Below, piece by piece: positions 1-4,934 of a stretch of DNA of 7,447 bases; position 1 is the first letter of the stretch; every line of letters starts with the position of its first letter. A program made the translations under genes and the position numbers. The stretch lies in contig JAEWNB010000005.1 of NCBI GenBank assembly GCA_023392945.1, positions 1-7,447 on the forward strand. Reading direction: 5' to 3'. Origin of the DNA: Bacteroidota bacterium (GTDB taxonomy: Bacteria; Bacteroidota; Bacteroidia; Bacteroidales; WCHB1-69). The notes under the pieces are model-generated. The model was not told where the DNA came from, ran no database searches, and saw nothing but the letters and a program-made list of their open reading frames with translations.

Positions 1-2175
1 TGGCCTTTTTTACAAAATAATGTTCTGCAGGACAAGACTACACGTATGATTGCACCCTTTAAAGATGACCTCACCATATCCAGCATTCAAAAAATCAGCA
101 CTAATGAAGCTATCACCTTGATTGTCAATGGGAAAATCAGCAATCAAAGCGCAAGCCTTATTCAGTATACTGTAAAATTATCTAAAGACGGAATTATTGA
201 GATCTATTATGGCAATATGGTCTATATTGGAAGACATGGGACTTCTGCAATTTCACGCGTAGATGCCAGAATATTTTCTGAAACTCCGGCAAGCAACACC
301 CTTTGCTCCAATATTGCAAACCGAAATTTTCGGTTTACTCCTCCAAAAAAAATTGATGTACTCACCATTTCTTCTTCGGGTGAGCTTTCAGGAATTACTG
401 CTCAACCATTTACAAATTTAACATTTGACGTAACCTGTTGGGACAACAATGATGTTTTTCAACATAAAACACTATCTATTAGCAGCATATATCCAGATCC
501 ATTGCTTATCACTTCAATTGAGGTGGAAGCAGGAGGAGACAATATCATCAATATTGGGGACACCGTTTACCTTTCTGTAAAAGTCAAAAATGTAGATACT
601 ATGGCTTACAATAATTGTAATCTAAACTTTTCAATTGTGGATGATAATGTTACAATGACTGACGACAATGAGTTTTTTGGATACATTGCAGCAGGAAACG
701 AATACACTTTAAATAACGCCATCAGCTTTGTAGTGGGTTATTCTACGCCAAACGAACATGTACTAGAATTTTTATCCACTATTACTTGTGACGGATTCCC
801 CTCTTCAGGGAATTTTAGTTTTATCGTTTATGCTTCTGAAATCAATCTTACTGATTTTTACATAAGTGATAATAACGACTGTCTCCTAGATCCAAATGAA
901 GTTGACTCACTTTTTATTACGTTGAGAAATGATGGTGATGATGCTATCAATAACATCACTTGTAATTTAAGGATTGATGATCCCAACGTTCAGGTTTCCT
1001 CCACTTCAAGTTCGGTTATATCTTCGATTTTGCCCGAAGGTGAAGCGGTTGCTGAATTTTTATTACTTCCTTCCTCTTCCTTCATTGAAGGAAATACAGT
1101 TGATGCAATTTTGGACTTATATGTCAACAATAATTTCTCTAAAACAATTATTTTTTCGATTATTGGTGAAAAAAATTGCGAAAATTTCGAATCTGCAAAT
1201 CCCGGATTTATTAATTCTACAGATCCCCCATGGCAAATTTCCGAGGCCTATTTCAACTCGACAAATCACTCGGCTGCTTCAGCAGAAATTGATCACTATG
1301 GAACAAGTACTATGTTAATTAATGCCACTATTGGATTAGCAGGTACAATTTCTTTCTTTAGAATGACATCCACAGAAAACAATTATGATTGGCTATCATT
1401 TTATATTGATGATGTAATGCAAGGACGATGGTCAGGCACCCATCCATGGGAGATGATCTCTTACCCTGTTTCTGCCGGTCAACACATTTTCAAGTGGGTA
1501 TATTCAAAAGATGTAAATACTGTTGGAGGACTCGACAAGGTCTTTGTTGACGATATTTGCTTTCCTTCATCAGACACTTATATCCCTAATATTGTTGTCA
1601 ATCCTGATATGGTTTCTGTTGCAATTCCCCAATATTCAACATTAGATACCATTCTATACTTCCAATCTACCACTCCGATATTTTTACTTTTCAATAACAG
1701 TCTTTTGAGTACAAACAACAACCCCATAAACTGGGCATCTGTTAACTATCCAAATGGCAGCATAAACGCACTTTCGACCAAAGAGGTTACCTTGACATTT
1801 AATGCCAATAATAAATTTGTTGGAGAAACTTATGAAGCTAATCTCACCTGTAATGTGGAAGATGGAAATAGCCTTGTTATTCCTATTTCCATGACAGTCC
1901 TTCCGGCCGTTTCCATAGAGGATTTTAATAACGAAACCAATTGCCTGATATATCCGAATCCCACAAGTAACTACTTCATAATAAAATTTGACGGTACAGG
2001 TTATCTAAATGGAAAAGCGAGACTTCTTGATATGACAGGGAAACTCCTATTACAAAAAAATATAATAGATAACATCACAAAAATTGATATTAACTCTTTC
2101 AATTCAGGAATGTATCTGTTACAAATTGATATTCAGGATCAACCGGTTAAATCCCTTAAAATCATTAAATACTAA
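1..2175 (+). CDS. Multidomain T9SS-secreted surface protein, 5'-truncated by window edge
   Basis: The reading frame is open from base 1, giving 724 visible residues. The first ATG (position 46) is probably internal: the codons before it continue a domain, the APFxDDL motif follows at once, and no signal peptide is present. Domains in visible-residue numbering: about 1-160, the end of a beta-rich module (APFKDDL, later a strand ending in EIYYG) of a kind common beside C25 and S8 peptidase domains in Bacteroidota; 168-276 and 280-388, two Ig/CARDB-like repeats, each with an acidic turn before a strand pattern such as GDTVYLSVKVKN; 392-522, a jelly-roll or MAM-like module running from ENFES to VDDICFP; 523-640, another Ig-like domain; 651-724, a type A sorting domain starting YPNPTSN, with a central DMTGK turn, a GMYLLQI strand and the end KIIKY. 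The sorting domain implies Sec export, then T9SS passage across the outer membrane, with C-terminal cleavage and surface attachment or release. No catalytic domain is visible. It could be a protease or an adhesin, depending on the missing N-terminus. Confidence 0.88.
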   Translation, partial: WPFLQNNVLQDKTTRMIAPFKDDLTISSIQKISTNEAITLIVNGKISNQSASLIQYTVKLSKDGIIEIYYGNMVYIGRHGTSAISRVDARIFSETPASNTLCSNIANRNFRFTPPKKIDVLTISSSGELSGITAQPFTNLTFDVTCWDNNDVFQHKTLSISSIYPDPLLITSIEVEAGGDNIINIGDTVYLSVKVKNVDTMAYNNCNLNFSIVDDNVTMTDDNEFFGYIAAGNEYTLNNAISFVVGYSTPNEHVLEFLSTITCDGFPSSGNFSFIVYASEINLTDFYISDNNDCLLDPNEVDSLFITLRNDGDDAINNITCNLRIDDPNVQVSSTSSSVISSILPEGEAVAEFLLLPSSSFIEGNTVDAILDLYVNNNFSKTIIFSIIGEKNCENFESANPGFINSTDPPWQISEAYFNSTNHSAASAEIDHYGTSTMLINATIGLAGTISFFRMTSTENNYDWLSFYIDDVMQGRWSGTHPWEMISYPVSAGQHIFKWVYSKDVNTVGGLDKVFVDDICFPSSDTYIPNIVVNPDMVSVAIPQYSTLDTILYFQSTTPIFLLFNNSLLSTNNNPINWASVNYPNGSINALSTKEVTLTFNANNKFVGETYEANLTCNVEDGNSLVIPISMTVLPAVSIEDFNNETNCLIYPNPTSNYFIIKFDGTGYLNGKARLLDMTGKLLLQKNIIDNITKIDINSFNSGMYLLQIDIQDQPVKSLKIIKY
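318..336. repeat. 19-bp inverted repeat (9-1-9) inside the secreted-protein gene
   Basis: AAACCGAAA is followed by one T and then TTTCGGTTT, its exact reverse complement. It is within the coding sequence for ANRNFRFTPP, in the linker after the first visible domain. A hairpin would have to open the central A/T pairs to form a loop, leaving about AAACCGA paired with TCGGTTT, so it is weak. No U-tract follows and transcription must continue, so a terminator role is unlikely. Chance is a fair explanation. Confidence 0.25.
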
Positions 2176-2193
2176 CTTCGCTAATAGCTAAAC

Positions 2194-3615
2194 ATGGTTT
2201 TCAGCAGCTCCATTTTTCTCTTTATTTTTCTTCCGATAGTTCTTCTATTGTACTATCTATCTCCTAAAAAAATAAAAAACTACACCTTACTTTTTTTCAG
2301 CTTACTATTTTATACCTGGGGAGCTGTTGATTTTATTCTGATAGCTCTTTTGTCGATGGTGGCCGATTTTTATATCGCCGAAAGAATCTCTAAGGGAAAT
2401 CAAAATCACCGTAAAAAGTGGCTTTTTGTATCCATCGCCATCAATGTATCGCTTCTTCTATATTTCAAATATGCCAATTTCTTCATAGGGAATGTCAATG
2501 AATTATTGGGGATATTCGGTTTTCAACCCTATAAATGGGTCAGTATTGTTTTGCCCATAGGAATCTCATTTCTAACCTTTCAAAAAATGTCATACGTTAT
2601 CGACGTTTACCGAAAGACTACTCCCACTCAAAAAAATTTCGCCTATTATGCCCTTTACATTCTAATGTTTCCGCAGCTAATTGCCGGGCCTATCGTTAGA
2701 TACAAAGATATCCAAACCCAACTTAACAGTAGAGAAGACGAAAATAGTTTTTCTAACCGAATTGTGGGATTTATCAGATTTATGATAGGTTTATCAAAAA
2801 AAGTATTGATTGCCAATGTTCTATCCGAGCAAGCCGATATGATTTTTGCAGTTTCGCCCGACTATTTTTCTACCGTAACTGCCTGGATAGGAATTTTGGC
2901 ATACACATTTCAAATTTATTTTGACTTTGCCGGTTATTCAGACATGGCAATAGGGCTAGGTAAAATGTTTGGATTTGAGTTTTTAGAAAACTTTAATTTC
3001 CCTTACATTTCAAAAAGCATTACTGAATTTTGGAGAAGATGGCACATCTCTCTCAGCAATTGGATGAAGGATTATCTTTACATTTCTCTCGGCGGCAATC
3101 GGGTTAAAGTCAGTCGAATGTATTTAAACCTTATCATCGTCTTTTTAATATCGGGTTTATGGCATGGAGCCGACTGGACATTTGTGGTCTGGGGTGCCTA
3201 TCACGGAATCTTCATTATGGCAGACAAACTGTTTCTTCTCAAAGTGCTGAAAAAAATTGGTCGTATTCCATCAACCATTTTCACCTTTTTCGTTGTCATC
3301 ATTGGGTGGGTTTTTTTCCGCTCCGACAGCATCAACTACGCATTTGCCTTCATCAAGAAAATGTTTATCTTTGATAATCGTATTGATGAATTTTCCTTCA
3401 ATACTAAATTCATTGTAATTCTTATTTCTGCAATCCTATTTTCCTTTATGGGAATTTGGGGGAAACTTGAGAATTTGCAATTTAAACTCTTTGATCGTAA
3501 CATGCCTATGCCAAGACTTGCTGGCTTACTTATTTTGGCTGTTGTTTTGTATCTTCTTTGCGGCGGAGCTTTACTCGCAGGAGCTGCCAACCCATTTATT
3601 TACTTTAGGTTTTAA
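2194..3615 (+). CDS. MBOAT-family O-acyltransferase (AlgI-like), polysaccharide O-acetylation
   Basis: This is a 473-residue polytopic inner-membrane protein with about 10-12 hydrophobic segments, a normal length for the AlgI/DltB/PatA branch. Family landmarks are all present: an N-terminus beginning VFSSSIFLFIFLP, the PQLIAGPIVRY segment at 160-169, FWRRWHISLSNWMKDYLY at 279-296 followed by SLGGNR, and the SGLWHGADWTFVVWGAYHG core at 320-338. His284 and His324 are the conserved histidines of the family; the second corresponds to the catalytic His of MBOAT enzymes. The late GWVFFRSDS segment and the ending PFIYFRF are also typical of AlgI-like proteins. By family knowledge it passes acetyl groups from a cytoplasmic donor to a periplasmic acceptor or partner. 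The start is supported by the usual MBOAT N-terminus. It begins 18 bp after the secreted-protein gene, with no recognisable Shine-Dalgarno. The partner is very likely the next gene, 5 bp downstream. The substrate glycan cannot be told from this window; DltB-like alanylation is less likely because no dlt genes are visible. Confidence 0.95.
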   Translation: MVFSSSIFLFIFLPIVLLLYYLSPKKIKNYTLLFFSLLFYTWGAVDFILIALLSMVADFYIAERISKGNQNHRKKWLFVSIAINVSLLLYFKYANFFIGNVNELLGIFGFQPYKWVSIVLPIGISFLTFQKMSYVIDVYRKTTPTQKNFAYYALYILMFPQLIAGPIVRYKDIQTQLNSREDENSFSNRIVGFIRFMIGLSKKVLIANVLSEQADMIFAVSPDYFSTVTAWIGILAYTFQIYFDFAGYSDMAIGLGKMFGFEFLENFNFPYISKSITEFWRRWHISLSNWMKDYLYISLGGNRVKVSRMYLNLIIVFLISGLWHGADWTFVVWGAYHGIFIMADKLFLLKVLKKIGRIPSTIFTFFVVIIGWVFFRSDSINYAFAFIKKMFIFDNRIDEFSFNTKFIVILISAILFSFMGIWGKLENLQFKLFDRNMPMPRLAGLLILAVVLYLLCGGALLAGAANPFIYFRF

Positions 3616-3620
3616 TAATA

Positions 3621-4934
3621 ATGAATAGTCAGAATAACTTAGAAAAAATAATTATTTACTCATCAATATGTTTATTGCTGACACTCCCCTTCATTTTTTC
3701 TTTTTTCCCGCAAAGCAAAGGCAGCTTACTAAATAACATTCCTGAGATTGAATTCAATCTCAACAAATTCACTTGGACCAATTTTTTTAGTAATAAATTC
3801 CAAGACAACGCTGAAGCTTATACCAAACAAAATATTGGATTTTCCAACAATTGGGTAAGATTAAATAATGAGTTGAATTTTAGACTTTTCCGATACTCCG
3901 GTACGAAAAAATTAGTTTTGGGAAAAGATGATTACTTTTATGAAGAGATTTATATAACTGAATATCTTGGGAGAAATTATATCGGAGATTTCTTCATAGA
4001 AAAAAAAGTAAAAGCCTTAAAAAAACTACAAATCTTACTAAAAAAGGAGAAAGGTATTGATCTGATACTGGTCTTTGAACCCGGCAAGGCTTACTTTAGC
4101 CCTGAACAGATTCCGGATCATTATCATCCGGAAATCAAATCAACATCTAATTTTGAAAGATTTCTTTATTATTGTCAGAAAGAAAATGTAAACTTTCTCG
4201 ATTTAAATAATTATTTTAAAGAATTTAAAAAGAAGACTAATCATCTTCTCTATTCAAAATACGGGGTTCACTGGAGTACTTACGGGATGTGGCAAGCAGC
4301 TTTTCAGTTAGTAAATACCATTGAACGGACAACTGAATTTGATCTTCCGGAAATGATTCAAATTTCCGACTCAACTTCTACCATCAGTAAAGATTTGGAT
4401 TTTGACATGGAACCTCCGATGAACTTACTTACGGAATTACCCCACGAGAAGATGTATTTTCCCGTTATGCAATTCCGCACTGATTCTTCAAAAACACTTC
4501 CAAAAGTGCTCACCATCGCAGACAGCTATTACTGGAGTATTTGGAACAGCCCAATCAAACAACACCTTTTCAGTCAGAATGATTATTGGTACTATAATAA
4601 AACTATTTATCCTGATATTTGGGATCCGGCAATATATGTTGTTGATTCAACCAGAAAGCAAAATATTGAAAGCCAGGATGTCATTCTCTTAATGATAACT
4701 GATGCCAATTTGTATAACTTTGGATGGGATTTCATTGAACAGACCCTTGCAATTTTCGATCCATCTTACAAAAAGGATATATATCTTACCTCCTTGAATG
4801 AAATAATGAATGATTATCAGCAATATAGCGACATAAAAAACGAATCTATTCGCAAACAAATTCCGTTTAAGGATTTACTATATAAACGGGTTCAAGAATC
4901 AGTTTTAAAGAAAATGAAAGAGAGGAAAAAATGA
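3621..4934 (+). CDS. AlgJ/AlgX-like SGNH-hydrolase-family protein, probable acetyltransferase partner of the MBOAT
   Basis: The product has 437 residues. It starts with a short polar stretch and one hydrophobic helix (about 9-28), which reads as a signal anchor placing the rest in the periplasm. The middle matches the AlgJ/AlgX/DHHW-like fold: VFEPGKAYFSPEQIP, in the position of the family's early substrate-side loop; KYGVHWSTYG at 213-222, with the catalytic-type His217; and VLTIADSYYWSIW at 296-307, where Ser302 in ADS is the likely nucleophile. The C-terminal part includes an LLMITDANLYNFGWDFIEQ segment and ends in a lysine-rich tail (KKMKERKK). The length lies between AlgJ (about 390) and AlgX (about 470), and I see no clear carbohydrate-binding module. 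In AlgX the acid sits two residues before the His (DxH); here that residue is Gly215, so the triad is incomplete or uses another acid. The gene follows the MBOAT gene by 5 bp, the usual pairing for glycan O-acetylation. Its stop overlaps the next start. The family call is firm; activity and substrate are inferred. Confidence 0.88.
   Translation: MNSQNNLEKIIIYSSICLLLTLPFIFSFFPQSKGSLLNNIPEIEFNLNKFTWTNFFSNKFQDNAEAYTKQNIGFSNNWVRLNNELNFRLFRYSGTKKLVLGKDDYFYEEIYITEYLGRNYIGDFFIEKKVKALKKLQILLKKEKGIDLILVFEPGKAYFSPEQIPDHYHPEIKSTSNFERFLYYCQKENVNFLDLNNYFKEFKKKTNHLLYSKYGVHWSTYGMWQAAFQLVNTIERTTEFDLPEMIQISDSTSTISKDLDFDMEPPMNLLTELPHEKMYFPVMQFRTDSSKTLPKVLTIADSYYWSIWNSPIKQHLFSQNDYWYYNKTIYPDIWDPAIYVVDSTRKQNIESQDVILLMITDANLYNFGWDFIEQTLAIFDPSYKKDIYLTSLNEIMNDYQQYSDIKNESIRKQIPFKDLLYKRVQESVLKKMKERKK
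3743..3762. repeat. Perfect 20-bp palindrome inside the SGNH-like gene
   Basis: The bases TGAGATTGAATTCAATCTCA are a perfect self-complementary palindrome with no spacer, centred on an EcoRI-type GAATTC. It lies about 120 bases into the SGNH-like gene and encodes PEIEFNLN, just after the membrane anchor. With no loop it would make a poor RNA hairpin, but it is symmetric enough to be a dimeric-protein site. It may equally be chance in AT-rich coding sequence. The palindrome is certain; a function is not. Confidence 0.35.
4919..4934 (+). promoter_or_regulatory. ATGA stop-start overlap with purine-rich leader (translational coupling)
   Basis: The TGA stop of the SGNH-like gene (4932-4934) shares bases with the ATG of the AddB-like gene (4931-4933). 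The bases just upstream read GAGAGGAAAAA, a purine-rich stretch with an AGAGGA core about five bases before the ATG. It is the only start in the window with something like a Shine-Dalgarno motif. The overlap fixes the start of the AddB-like gene and suggests coupled translation from one mRNA. That coupling is inferred from layout. Confidence 0.6.

Noticed and set aside
318..336. 19-bp inverted repeat as an intragenic terminator or operator
   Set aside because: No usable loop, no following T-tract, and it lies mid-gene in AT-rich coding sequence; kept only as a low-confidence repeat.
974..1318. 114-codon + strand ORF in another frame
   Set aside because: It lies wholly inside the secreted-protein gene, whose domain pattern is clear; its own translation has no recognisable fold and looks like a frame shadow.
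2176..2193. Possible terminator or promoter between the secreted-protein and MBOAT genes
   Set aside because: Only 18 bp, with a 4-bp GCTA/TAGC inverted repeat and no T-tract. This is too little for a terminator, and no Bacteroidota promoter motif is seen.
3159..3374. 71-codon + strand ORF
   Set aside because: It overlaps the MBOAT catalytic core in another frame; no family features.
3336..3590. 84-codon ORF on the - strand
   Set aside because: It is antisense to the MBOAT gene's conserved 3' end, with no domain features and no start context.
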